This document shows, piece by piece, positions 17,261-26,700 of a stretch of DNA of 64,000 nucleotides. The notes under the pieces are model-generated. The model was not told where the DNA came from and searched no databases. It saw nothing but the letters and a program-made list of their open reading frames with translations. The DNA lies in NCBI GenBank assembly GCA_965261925.1, contig OZ253486.1:1736001-1800000 (forward strand), given 5' to 3'. Each line of letters starts with the position of its first letter. The stretch's first letter is position 1. This DNA is from Bin87 sp965261925. Its GTDB lineage: Bacteria > Chloroflexota > Dehalococcoidia > Lucifugimonadales > UBA3495. The translations under genes and the position numbers were made by a program.

Positions 17261-17479
17261 TGGTAACGGCGTTGAGCGCGAGGAAGTGCGGTATTGCCAG
17301 AGCCCCGGGAGCAGGATGCCGCTGAACCCGGTGGACGCTGATTAACGACAATCAGTCCTGCCGGCGTGTCCCGACTGAGGGTAGGCATCTATCAGGGACC
17401 GCATTACTGTCTATCGCCAAGGACATTGCGCCACCTTGGGCGCGTGACGATTTTGACTAATGTGAGGTTGCAGTTGGTC

Positions 17480-17680
17480 GGTCAATCGCCCGCTTTGACC
17501 CTCCAGCAGGGCGCCGTGCGTCGACAGCCGTTCCCTGCAGCCGCTTCCTTCGATGGCGATCTGGTAGCTGGCGTTGGCCAGCCGGTCCAGAGCGCCGCCG
17601 CCAGGATAGTGTCGGCGAAAAGGCTCAGCCACTCGTCCACGGTCCAGTTGCCGCTGATGACAGACCTGGGATCTTCGCAC
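17480..17680 (-). pseudogene. IstB (IS21 ATPase) C-terminal relic
   Basis: Two minus-strand frames together give the end of an IstB-type protein: RSVISGNWTVDEWLSLFADT in one frame and ALDRLANASYQIAIEGSG in the other, joined by a one-base shift. This matches the DRLTHHxHxxExxGESYR region at the end of the intact IstB at 63.4 kb but is clearly a different IS21 lineage. No Walker motifs remain. The rest of 17261-17760 shows no gene. Confidence 0.65.
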
Positions 17681-17684
17681 GAAC

Positions 17685-17713
17685 GAGTGCAAGTAATGAC
17701 CGTTGCGCGAACC
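17685..17713 (-). repeat. Dispersed GGTTCGC motif, copy 3
   Basis: Minus-strand reading GGTTCGCGCAACGGTCATTA then CTTGCACTC, related to copies at 628 and 5534. It lies 50 bases upstream of the higBA2 promoter. Confidence 0.4.
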
Positions 17714-17762
17714 AACGCGGACGTCAATCGGGTTTGCCTTTGCGGTAGCTCGCATATGTTGC

Positions 17763-17792
17763 TTGACGTGTGACGTCAGGCGTACTTACACT
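17763..17792 (+). promoter_or_regulatory. higBA2 promoter with palindromic operator
   Basis: TTGACG (17763-17768) and TACACT (17787-17792) are 18 bases apart, with TGACGTCA at 17771-17778. This is the same layout as at 5747-5776. The -10 box ends 9 bases before the higB2 ATG. Confidence 0.65.
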
Positions 17793-17801
17793 GGCCTCAG
17801 C

Positions 17802-18085
17802 ATGATTGAGGGCTACCGGGACTGGCGGACCGAAGCGTTCGCTGCTGGTGAGTATGTTCCAGCGTTTCAGAGCTTTGAACAACAAGCCGCGCGTCGCCTT
17901 TCGATACTTACGCCGCACGATCTTTGGACACGCTCAGAGCGTTGCATGGCAATCGGCTGGAGACGCTGAGAGGAGACCGTGCAGGGCAGTACTCCATAAG
18001 GATCAATCGCCAATGGCGCATCTGCTTCAGTTGGCCAGAGGGTCAGGCGGGACCGTCTGATGTCGAAATTGTGGACTATCACTGA
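17802..18085 (+). pseudogene. higB: HigB-type toxin, copy 2, frameshifted
   Basis: Closely similar to higB copy 1 (MIEGYRDWRTEAF...QQAARRLSIL), but the gene is 284 bases long against 285 and one base is missing near 17911. After that the frame reads TPHDLWTRSERC and stops at residue 55. In the restored frame the family end (RINRQWRICFSW...DVEIVDYH) is intact. Loss of the toxin with survival of the antitoxin is a common decay route because the antitoxin alone does no harm. A sequencing error is the alternative. Confidence 0.8.
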
Positions 18086-18093
18086 GGGGGTAA

Positions 18094-18393
18094 ATGATGA
18101 CCATGTTGAAGCGGGTCGTACATCCGGGTGACATTCTGAAAGATGAACTGGAGGAGAGAGGCGTATTGCCAGCGAGTTTCGCGAGACAGATTGACGTTCC
18201 GCCCAATCGCATCAGCCAGATTCTGTCCGGCAAGCGTGCGGTGACTGGTGACAGCGCCTTGAGGTTCGGCCATTGGTTCGGCATGGATCCCCAGTTTTGG
18301 CTGAACCTTCAAGCGCAGTATGACCTGGCGATCGCGGAGCAACTGGTGGGCGCTGAGATACGTGCCCTCCCCACCTCAGTTGGCGACCGGTAG
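18094..18393 (+). CDS. higA: HigA-type antitoxin, copy 2
   Basis: A 99-residue XRE-type antitoxin, highly similar to copy 1, with the helix-turn-helix PASFARQIDVPPNRISQILS and GKRAVTGDSALRFGHWFGMD. Three ATGs lie at 18094, 18097 and 18103. The last matches the start of copy 1 (MLRRAVHPG), while GAGGGGG is best placed for the first. It lies 22 bases before cas3. Because its toxin partner is frameshifted it may act only as a repressor of the TGACGTCA promoter. Confidence 0.88.
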   Translation: MMTMLKRVVHPGDILKDELEERGVLPASFARQIDVPPNRISQILSGKRAVTGDSALRFGHWFGMDPQFWLNLQAQYDLAIAEQLVGAEIRALPTSVGDR

Positions 18394-18414
18394 GGTGATA
18401 TCTGGCGCCTTGGT

Positions 18415-19737
18415 ATGAAGATGTCTGAACCGTTGAAAAGTTACACGCACCGTTTCTGGGGCAAGTCGGACCGCAATGCACCGGACCGCATCCACCTGTT
18501 GGAGCACCACCTGGCGGATGTTGGCGCATGCTTCGAGGCGCTTATGAAGCAGCCGCTGATCCGCCGCCGGCTAGCACATACGGCCGGCTGGGCCGATATC
18601 GACGACACGATGGTAGCGCGGCTGTGCGTTTTTGCCGCGCTGCACGACATCGGCAAGGTCAACATCGGTTTCCAGACGCAAATCTGGAGACCGGATGATT
18701 ATTCTGCAGGCCAGCGGCGGCCCGGGTGGGCCGGGCATACGGTGGACCTGATGCCGGTGCTCAACGGCTCTGACCGTGCGACATCCGAGTGGTTCTGCGA
18801 CTCTCTGGGCTGGTGGTGGGATGCCACCGAAACTTGGGACGACCGAGATGGCGAAACCGTCTGCGGCCTGCTGGTGGCCACGCTGTCGCATCACGGGCGG
18901 CCACTGCAACTGGACGACGGGCGCTCCGAGTTTCCACAGTTGTGGCGACGCTTTGGCGCACTGGACCCGCAGGATCAGGTGGCCCGCATTGGCCAACTGG
19001 TGCGGGAGTGGTTCCCGGCAGCATTTGATGCCGATGGACGGCGATTGCCATCGACGCCGGCGTTCCAGCATCATTTCCTGGGACTGTGCAACTTGGCCGA
19101 CTGGATCGGCTCCAATGAGTTGTGGTTCAGGTATGTCGATGAACCCAGGGACGACTACATGGACGTAGCTCGGGAATGCGCTGGCATGGCCATCGCCAGC
19201 ATCGGCCTGGACCTGGCCAGCCAGCGGCAGAGCGTGGCCCGCGCCGGTGTGCCCGGCCTCGCGGGTTTGTTCCCGCACATCGCCGAGGCGAACGCCATCC
19301 AGAAAGCGGCATACCAAGCGCCGTTGGACGAGCGGTTGATTATCATCGAATCGGAGACCGGGTCAGGGAAGACTGAGGCGGCATTGTGGAGGTTCGCCCG
19401 GATGTACGAGGCCGGCCTGGTGGACGGTCTGTACTTTGCGCTGCCCACGCGGTCAGCAGCCAAGCAAATCTTCGACCGGGTGAAACGTTTTATCGCCAAC
19501 ATGTTCCCGGACGGCGCGCGACCGGAACCCGTACTGGCGGTGCCCGGCTATCTGCGGGCCGGCGAGGCGACCGGACAAAGGCTCCACGATTACGAAGTTT
19601 GGTGGGACGGTCAAGCCTCCGACGGTCGGCGCTGGGCTGCGGAAAGCCCCAAGCGGTTCCTGACCGCGCAGGTCGCCGTGGGGACGGTGGATCAGGTCAT
19701 GCTCGGGTCATTGAAGGTGAAGAACGCCTGTTGCTGA
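18415..19737 (+). CDS. cas3: Cas3 nuclease-helicase, truncated after helicase motif I region
   Basis: The N-terminal 440 residues of a type I CRISPR Cas3. The HD nuclease part shows LLEHHLADVGACFEAL near residue 24, then LCVFAALHDIGKVNIGFQ (HD pair, about 72-90) and LSHHGRP (about 160). The helicase part starts with IIIESETGSGKTEAALW (Walker A, about 305-321), then FALPTRSAAKQIFDR and TAQVAVGTVDQVML. The coding sequence ends within a few codons of the insertion sequence at 19.75 kb. The DEAH box and the second helicase lobe are absent and are not found beyond the insertion elements. The protein should keep the HD fold but not unwind DNA. No other cas gene or CRISPR array is present in the window, so this is a remnant. 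Confidence 0.85.
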   Translation: MKMSEPLKSYTHRFWGKSDRNAPDRIHLLEHHLADVGACFEALMKQPLIRRRLAHTAGWADIDDTMVARLCVFAALHDIGKVNIGFQTQIWRPDDYSAGQRRPGWAGHTVDLMPVLNGSDRATSEWFCDSLGWWWDATETWDDRDGETVCGLLVATLSHHGRPLQLDDGRSEFPQLWRRFGALDPQDQVARIGQLVREWFPAAFDADGRRLPSTPAFQHHFLGLCNLADWIGSNELWFRYVDEPRDDYMDVARECAGMAIASIGLDLASQRQSVARAGVPGLAGLFPHIAEANAIQKAAYQAPLDERLIIIESETGSGKTEAALWRFARMYEAGLVDGLYFALPTRSAAKQIFDRVKRFIANMFPDGARPEPVLAVPGYLRAGEATGQRLHDYEVWWDGQASDGRRWAAESPKRFLTAQVAVGTVDQVMLGSLKVKNACC

Positions 19738-19747
19738 TCTACGATTC

Positions 19748-21395
19748 TGTCACCCATTAACTGGTCAGCGAAAATGTCCTTACCATGAAGGACGTTACGT
19801 TGAACCAAAAAGAACAAGCCAGACTTTCCGTGCTGAACTCCGTTTTGGAATACCAGGTTGCCATCGTCCAGGCCGCCGAGGTGCTAGGGGTGTCCCCGCG
19901 CCATGCTCGCCGGCTGCTGGCGGCTTATCGCCAAGATGGCGCCATCGCACTGGCCCACGGCAACCGTGGCCGCCGTCCCCACAATGCTATCCCGTCCGCC
20001 GAGGCTGCCGCCGTGGTGGAACTGGCCACCGGCCGCTACGAAGGCGCCAACCACACCCACCTCACCGAACTGCTCAGCGAACGCGAAGGCATCGACCTGA
20101 GCCGGCCCACGGTGCGCCGCATTCTCGCCAAGGCGGGCATCGGCAGTCCGCGGAGTCGGCGCTCGCCGCAGCACCGTTTTCGTCGCCAGCGGATGCCCCA
20201 GGCGGGGATGCTGCTGCAACTGGACGGCAGCCATCACGCCTGGTTGGAGGACCGAGGTACCAAATTCGCCCTGCTGCTGGCGGTGGACGACGCCACCAGC
20301 GCCGTGGTCAACGCCGTGTTTTGCATCAGCGAGAACACCGCTGGCTACTTCACGCTACTGGAGGGCCTGATCGAGCGCTGGGGCATTCCGTTGGCGCTCT
20401 ACAGCGACCGCCATGCGGTATTCAAGCACAACGCCCGCAAGCCGGAGACCGCGGCGGAAGCTACTCAGTTCACCCGGTCCCTGCAGGAACTGGGGATCCG
20501 GCAGATTTTCGCCCGCTCTCCGCAGGCCAAGGGCCGGGTGGAACGGGCCGCGGGGACTTTCCAGGACCGCTTGGTTACCGAACTGCGCCTGTCCGATGCC
20601 AGGACCATGGATCAGGCCACGGCGGTGCTGCAGGACTTCCTGCCCCGCTACAACGCCCGCTTCGCCGTCCAGCCCGAGCATCCGGAACCGGCCTACCGCC
20701 CGGCGGACCCCGACCTGATCCTCTCCGAGATCCTGTGCTTCAAGGACACCCGCAAGGTGGGCCGGGACAACACGGTGAAGTACAACTGGCGGGTCCTCCA
20801 GCTGCTGCCCGACCGGGAGCGCACCAGCTACGCCGGACTGCGGGTAGAGGTGCTGGAACGACCCAACGGCCAACTCATCGTCAGGTACGAGGGCCGTCGC
20901 GTGGCCACCCAGGAACCACCGCCGCGCATGGGCGCCCTGTGGGCGGGTGTCACCGCCTGGTCCCCTGGCCCTGAGCTCAAACGCGTGGTCAGCAGCGTGG
21001 GGGATCACCACATCAGCAGGTCGCAACAGCGCCGTCTGGCCGCCCTGGAACCGGTGCGTCCGGCCGCGCCTGCCCTAAAACCCGTCGCCGGCAAGGACGC
21101 CGCTGCGAAGGACGCCGCCAGCAAGACATCGAACCCGTGGACGCGTACGCCCACGCCAACCCAACTGGCCCGGTGGAAGGCGATCCAGAAGGGCCGGCTG
21201 AAAGGGCTGTCCCTGCGGGCCATCTCACGGGAACTGGGCATATCCCGCGTGACCGTGCGCAAGTACGCCTACGCCGAGAAACCGCCCACCAAGAAACTCA
21301 GCGCCAAGGAACGCGCCAAGCTGCTGGCGCTACGCAAATCCACCACCGTCGTCAACTAGCCATGCGGACATTTTCGCTTTCCATTTATAGGGACG
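19748..21395 (+). mobile_element. ISNCY-type insertion sequence, copy 1 (intact transposase)
   Basis: The ends are read from related repeats: left AACTGGTCAGCGAAAATGTC near 19759 and right GGACATTTTCGCTTTCCATT near 21364, which are inverted relative to each other. The exact right boundary is approximate because another element end follows directly. The insertion cuts cas3. The element belongs to the same type as the copies at 21525, 63666 and the relics at 10.7 and 53.4 kb, but its transposase is the most complete. Confidence 0.7.
19785..21359 (+). CDS. ISNCY-type DDE transposase
   Basis: A 524-residue transposase with an rve-like DDE core. The N-terminal helix-turn-helix is AAEVLGVSPRHARRLLAAYR. 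The acidic triad appears in LLQLDGSHHAW (first Asp, about residue 146), ALYSDRHAVFKH (second Asp, about 207) and QAKGRVERAAGTFQDRL (Glu, about 251). A second HTH near the C-terminus (LRAISRELGISRVTVRKY) is a mark of this group. The start KDVTLNQKEQARLSVLN is nearly identical in copies 2 and 3. The frame is unbroken, so it is probably active and able to move the damaged copies. Confidence 0.85.
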   Translation: MKDVTLNQKEQARLSVLNSVLEYQVAIVQAAEVLGVSPRHARRLLAAYRQDGAIALAHGNRGRRPHNAIPSAEAAAVVELATGRYEGANHTHLTELLSEREGIDLSRPTVRRILAKAGIGSPRSRRSPQHRFRRQRMPQAGMLLQLDGSHHAWLEDRGTKFALLLAVDDATSAVVNAVFCISENTAGYFTLLEGLIERWGIPLALYSDRHAVFKHNARKPETAAEATQFTRSLQELGIRQIFARSPQAKGRVERAAGTFQDRLVTELRLSDARTMDQATAVLQDFLPRYNARFAVQPEHPEPAYRPADPDLILSEILCFKDTRKVGRDNTVKYNWRVLQLLPDRERTSYAGLRVEVLERPNGQLIVRYEGRRVATQEPPPRMGALWAGVTAWSPGPELKRVVSSVGDHHISRSQQRRLAALEPVRPAAPALKPVAGKDAAAKDAASKTSNPWTRTPTPTQLARWKAIQKGRLKGLSLRAISRELGISRVTVRKYAYAEKPPTKKLSAKERAKLLALRKSTTVVN

Positions 21396-21401
21396 GATTC
21401 G

Positions 21402-21524
21402 CTGGACAACAACATTCCATAGGCTGATTTTCAGCCCTATGAAAGGCGACGGGTGGTACAGTTTTCCACCGCCCAAACCAGGCGATCGGGCCGCCCGCGG
21501 GGTACATTTTCTCTCCGTCCTTTA
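21402..21524 (-). mobile_element. End of an IS21-type element (relic)
   Basis: On the minus strand this stretch matches the left end of the intact IS21 element at 61148-61255 over about 100 bases, starting with TAAAGGACGGAGAGAAAATG. It includes a short hairpin (AGGCTGA / TCAGCC) that corresponds to one upstream of istA. Nothing of istA or istB remains. ISNCY copy 2 is inserted exactly at its outer edge. Confidence 0.7.
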
Positions 21525-23164
21525 TGTCAACGGTCAGCGAAAAGGTCCGCACTAACTGGTCAGCATAAATGTCATATTCCCCTCTATGGAGAATGTGACG
21601 TTGAACCAGAAAGAGCAAGCGAGACTCAAGGTTCTGAACCGCCTGTGGGCAGAGCAGATGACTGTGGACCAGGCAGCCACAGTGATGGGAGTGAGCACGC
21701 GCCACACCAGACGTATCCTGGCGGCGTACCGGAGGGAGGGTGCCGCCGCCCTGGCTCACGGCCACCGTGGTCGTCGGCCGCCCAACGCAACACCGGAGAC
21801 AACCAAAGCCGAGGTATTACACCTGGCCAGCACCCGCTACTTGGGAACCAACCACACCCACCTGAGCGAATTGCTTGGAGAGCGCGAGGGTATCGACATC
21901 GACCGCAGTACGCTACGGCGCATACTGGTGTCGGCTGGGTTGAACAGCCCGCGCCGTCGCCGTACGCCGCAACATCGGGTGCGTCGCCAGCGAATGCCGC
22001 AGGCCGGGATGCTGATCCAGATGGACGGCAGCTTTCACCGGTGGCTGGGGAGGCGGGACCGCAGTTCACGCTGCTGTTGGCGGTGGATGACGCCACCGGC
22101 GCCGTGGTGAACGCCCTCTTCTGCGAGCGGGAAGACGCACGCAACTATTTCGTGATGATGCGGGAGCTGGTGCAGAGCTACGGCGCCCCGGTTGCCCTCT
22201 ACGTCGACCGGCACGCCGTCTTCAAGCACACGCCCGGGTCTGGGCTCGCCGGTGCGCCAACCCAGTTCAGCCGCGCCATGGATGAGCTGGGGATCCAGCT
22301 GATATTCGCACTGTCGCCCCAGGCGAAGGGTCGCGTGGAACGAACGGCGGGAACGTTTCAGGACCGGCTGGTGACGGAACTCCGACTGGCGCGACCACCA
22401 TCGCGGACGCTGACCACGTGCTGCAGGGTTTTCTGCCACGCTGCAACGCACGCTTCAGCGTTCCGCCGCAATGTCCCGAGGCCGCTTACCACCCACTGGC
22501 ATCGGACGTGTGCCTGGACCGTATCCTCTGCTTCAAGCACCGCAGGAAGGTGGCCCGGGACAACACGGTGAAGTTCCAGTTGCACACCCTGCAGTTGCTG
22601 CCCGAGCCACAATGTCCCAGCTATGCCGGGGCCGCTGTGGAGGTCCTGGAAGGACTGGATGGTCGTCTATCCCTGCAACACCAGGGACGCACCATCCCTG
22701 TTCAAGAGGCGCCGCCCAATCCGGTATTCATGCGAACCGGTAACGAATCATCCCCACACCTTGCCAGGCACCGTTCCGGTCCTGGCCATCCGGACGGGTC
22801 CTGGGCGACGACCCTCTCCCAACTCGACACCAATTGTGCCGAAGAAACCGCGCCTGACCCGATTGCTGACCGCGGGACCGCAGCCGGCAAGGTGGCAGCC
22901 ATTGCGCCTCGGAAGCCTACGTTTCTCCAAAAGGCTCGCTGGAAGGCCATACAGAAGGCGAAGCGCAACGGCATGTCCATCCGAGGGATAGCGCGGGAGC
23001 TGGGGATCAACCGGGCCACGGTCAGGAAATACATCGACGCCGATACCCCACCGATGCGGCAAGTCCGCAGCGCGTCAACTACGCCAACACCTGATACCAT
23101 GGCGGCATAACCGAGTGACATTTATGCTGAACACTTAGCCGGACATTTACGCTGACCTTCGACA
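21525..23164 (+). mobile_element. ISNCY-type insertion sequence, copy 2, with target duplication
   Basis: 1,640 bp. The left end starts TGTCAACGGTCAGCGAAAAG at 21525 and the right end, inverted, starts TGTCGAAGGTCAGCGTAAAT (23164 backwards). Each end holds a second, inner repeat (AACTGGTCAGCATAAATGTC and its mate). The 7 bases TCCTTTA stand on both sides (21518-21524 and 23165-23171), as expected for a target duplication. The target was the tip of an IS21-type element. Confidence 0.85.
21586..23110 (+). pseudogene. ISNCY-type transposase, frameshifted twice
   Basis: The first 160 residues read normally (MENVTLNQKEQARLKVLN... QMDGSFHRWLG). Near 22055 the frame changes to PQFTLLLAVDDATGAVV, which carries the second aspartate (ALYVDRHAVFKH) and the glutamate (QAKGRVERTAGTFQ). 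Near 22395 it changes again to VLQGFLPRCNARF, which runs to the C-terminal HTH (MSIRGIARELGINRATVRKY) and stops at 23110. It cannot make an active transposase unless programmed frameshifting occurs, for which no slippery site was noticed. The opening part is base-identical to copy 3 at 63.7 kb. Confidence 0.85.
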
Positions 23165-23229
23165 TCCTTTATACCATCGGATGACAGCAAATTTCCAAGC
23201 CTTAATTTGCCGTGTTTGTTTGGTGCCAG

Positions 23230-23722
23230 CTACCCGCCCGCCAGTACTGCCACCGCGACGGTATCCTCGTGGGAAAAGCTGCCGCTATCGGTCACCGTCG
23301 CCATGAACTCCAGGGCAGCATCGGCCGTCAACCCGTTGGGAGCCGTAAAGGTGGGGCTGTTGGGACAGCGGCATCCGACAGCGGCACCGTTGGACCGGCG
23401 GTCTGCGCCCACACGTAGGTCAGTGTGTCTCCGGCGTCCTGATCGCCGACTGCGTCGCCTTGTAGCTTGGCGTGATCCCAGTTTGGTTGAGGCCCTCGTC
23501 GCAGGTCGGCTAGTCGGTCACGTCGGTCAGCGTTACCTTGATAATGTTGTCGTCGAAATAGGTACCGTCGCTCACTCTGACGACCACCAGATATATCCCG
23601 TCATTATCCGCGTCGTCAGGAATTTCGTAGTCCTTTGCGGCGGCGAAAGCCAGTTGCCCCGCCGCAGTGATGGTGAAATGTTCCCGGTCGGGGCCGAACC
23701 CTGCCAAATCGCCGTCCAGTGT
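23230..23722 (-). pseudogene. Decayed C-terminal repeats of the LRR/propeller protein
   Basis: Downstream of the stop at 23723 the same gene continues in broken frames: FTITAAGQLAFAAAKDYEIP ... GIYLVVVRVSDGTYFDDN (cadherin-like repeat, 23510-23707) and FTAPNGLTADAALEFMATVT ... DTVAVAVLAGG (23230-23380). The latter repeat is common at the end of such surface proteins. A premature stop at 23723 and at least one frameshift therefore cut off two extracellular repeat domains. The ISNCY element ends 65 bases further on. Confidence 0.7.
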
Positions 23723-26700
23723 CTAAACCAAAAGGTTGCCGGCGGTGTCCTGATCGGTAGCGGTCAGGGTGCCAACCGCCGTGGTTCCTTCCGGCACCGT
23801 GAATGAATAATCGCTTGTAATCACGGGAGCGGAAGCCGTTTCGTCGCAGAACGGAAGTGCCAAACCCCCATTCCCCACGTAGCGCAATCCAGTGGGTATG
23901 CACCCGGTGAAATCGTTGCCATAGAGGCTCAGGAAGGTCAGGTTGGTGAGCTGGCCCAACTCCTCCGGTATCTCCCCAGTCAAGTCGTTGCTACTGAGAT
24001 CCAGGCGGGTGAGGTTGCTGAGCTGGCCCAACTCCTCCGGTATCTCCCCAGTCAAGTCGTTGTACCAGAGACTCAGGGTGGTCAGGTTAGTGAGCTGAGC
24101 CAACTCCTCCGGTATCTCCCCAATCAATCCGTTGAAACCGAGATCTCCGTTGGCATGGAGATACAGGTGGGTCAGGTTGGTGAGCTGGCCCAACTCCTCC
24201 GGTATCTCCCCAGTCAAGTAGTTGTTACTGAGATCCAGGAAGGTCAGGTTAGTGAGCTGAGCCAACTCCTCCGGTATCTCCCCAGTCAATCCGGTGTAAT
24301 TGGGACCTCTGTTGGAATGGAGCTCCAGGACGGTCAGGTTGGTGAGCTGGGCCAACTCCTCCGGTATCTCCCCAGTCAAGTCGTTGCTACCGAGATCCAG
24401 GAAGGTCAGGTTAGTGAGCTGAGCCAACTCCTCCGGTATCTCCCCAGTCAAGTCGTTGAGGCCGAGATCCAGGAAGGTCAGGTTGGTGAGCTGGGCCAAC
24501 TCCTCCGGGATCTCCCCACGCATATAGTTGTCACCCAAGTGGAGTTCAGTAACCCTTCCATCGGCGTCGGTGGTGACGCCGTGCCATTCCGCCAGATCCG
24601 TTGCGCTCAGCCAATTGGCATCGTTTCTCCAGCTTGGTCCGCCGGTCGCGTGATAAAGAGCCGTCAAAGCGGCGCGGTCGGCTTGAATCCCCGTGAAGGT
24701 AGGCATATTGTAAGCGTAGATTTTCCCGTCATCCCGGTCCGCCACCCACATGATCGCGCCGTTGGACCAGATGCCGGAGGGGTCGGTGTTGCCAGCCCCG
24801 GCCAGGGTCTGGAACTCCAACCTCGAAACGCGTTCGCCATCACGCAGATTGTAGGCATAGATTTTTCCGGAGCCTAGCAGGGGATCATCTGCAACCCACA
24901 TGGTCCTGCGGTCGGACCAGATGCCGGTGGGCTCCAAATTTTGCGCGTCGTCGTCAAGATCATTAATGTCGGATGTGAACTCACGGCTCTTATCGGCCAT
25001 GTTGTACGCGTAAATCTTGTTTTCCACCCAATCCGCCACCCACATTGTGCTTTCGTCGGACCATATGCCCGCTGGATTCCGATTGCCGGCGGCATCCATC
25101 GTCGCGGCGAAGTCCAGGCCGGAGTTGCGCTCCCGGTCATCCATGTTGTAGGCGTAGATTCTGCCCGGGGTCAACGTAGGGTCGTCGGCCACCCACATGG
25201 TAGTCCCGTCAGACCAGATGCCCCTGGGGTTATCGTTACCGGCGGCGTCCAGGGTGTTGAAATCCTTGTCCGCGTCGCGCTCCTTGGTCTCCAGGTTGTA
25301 CGCGTAGATCTTCTTGTCGTCAGAGTCCGCAACCCACATGGTGGTGTGGTCCGACCAAATGCCCCATGGGGCATCGTTGCCGGCGGCGTCAAGGACTTCG
25401 GCCGGGAACTGCAGCGCAGGGTCGAGAGCGAAGGGAGTGGAACCGCAGTCGGGTAAACGGAGTTGGCCCAAGTCATTGTTGGGCACGTCTCCCAAGTCCG
25501 GTGGGATGCATCCTATGATCACATGGTCATCGCCACTGAGGTAAACGTTCTGCAGTTTGTCCAAGGAGCCCAGCGCCGTCGGTATCTCTCCCGCGAGCTT
25601 ATTGTCGTTGAGGTGCAGTTGCTCCAGTCGCGTCAGACGGGCCAGGACCGAAGGTATTTCTCCAGTCAAAGCACTGGAACGCAGCGACAGGACCTTCAAC
25701 TTGGTCAGGTTGAGCAATTCTTCGGGAATCGGCCCCGTCAACTCCGTGTTGTGGCCCAATGACAGTAGCTCCAGATTGGTCAGATGACCCAGCGCCGCCG
25801 GAATTGTCCCGGTCAACTGGTTCTCTTTGAGGTCAAGGATTTTCAGCCGTTTCAAATAACCCAGTTCTTCAGGAATCTCGCCGGGCAGATCGTTGCCATG
25901 GAGGTCGAGCCGTTCCAGGTGGGTCAAGTATCCCACCTGGACCGGTATGTCGCCGGAAAGCCCATTATCCGCCAGGTCGAGAGCCACGACGCGGCCGTCG
26001 TAGATCTCCACGCCGTGCCAGTCGTCGAGGGGGAGATTGCTTCCCCAGTTGAGATCGTTGGTCCAGCTTGATCCGCCGGCGGCGGCGTAGAAAGCCGTCA
26101 GGATTTCGCGTTCGGAGGTGTTCCTGGTGACAACTGCGACAGTGGAGTTGTTCTGGGGCGTCAGATCCCGACTGCCGGTTTCGACGGCGAATGCCATCCT
26201 GATCGGCTGTCCGGGATCGAGCGAAACTCCCAAATCGAACTCCAGGGTAAGCTCAACGCTTTCGTCGGCTTGCAGGTCATCCAGTGAGCAGTTGACGCCG
26301 CGGAAACGAGGGGTGTCCCCACACAAACGCGAGTTCCCGGGGGTGGATGCTCCGGTAAGGCGCAGTCCGTCGCCCACCGTGTTCAGAGCGTGCACCCGTA
26401 TTCCGCTGGCCGGCGACGGACCGAGATTGGCAACTTGCACGGTGTAGGCGAGCGTTTCACCGTCAATGGAGAACGCGTACTGTCCGGTGGCCTCGATGGT
26501 CAGGTCGGCGTAGGGTTGGGATTTCACCAGATCGAGAGTGGCCGTGGCGACCACCTCGTCGACCAGCTTGTCGTGCACCAGCCAGAAGTCCGCGTTTCCT
26601 GTTGCGGGGGCGTCGGTATCCGCCGTGACCAGCCAGTGGGTGCTATAAGCGCTCAGCGCCAGGGCGTCGAATTCGACACGCCGCAAGGCATCGGAGAGGA

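Noticed and set aside
23930..24530. Regular direct repeats that could suggest a CRISPR array
   Set aside because: The period is 72-90 bases without unique spacers and the repeats translate into leucine-rich repeat units of the LRR protein.
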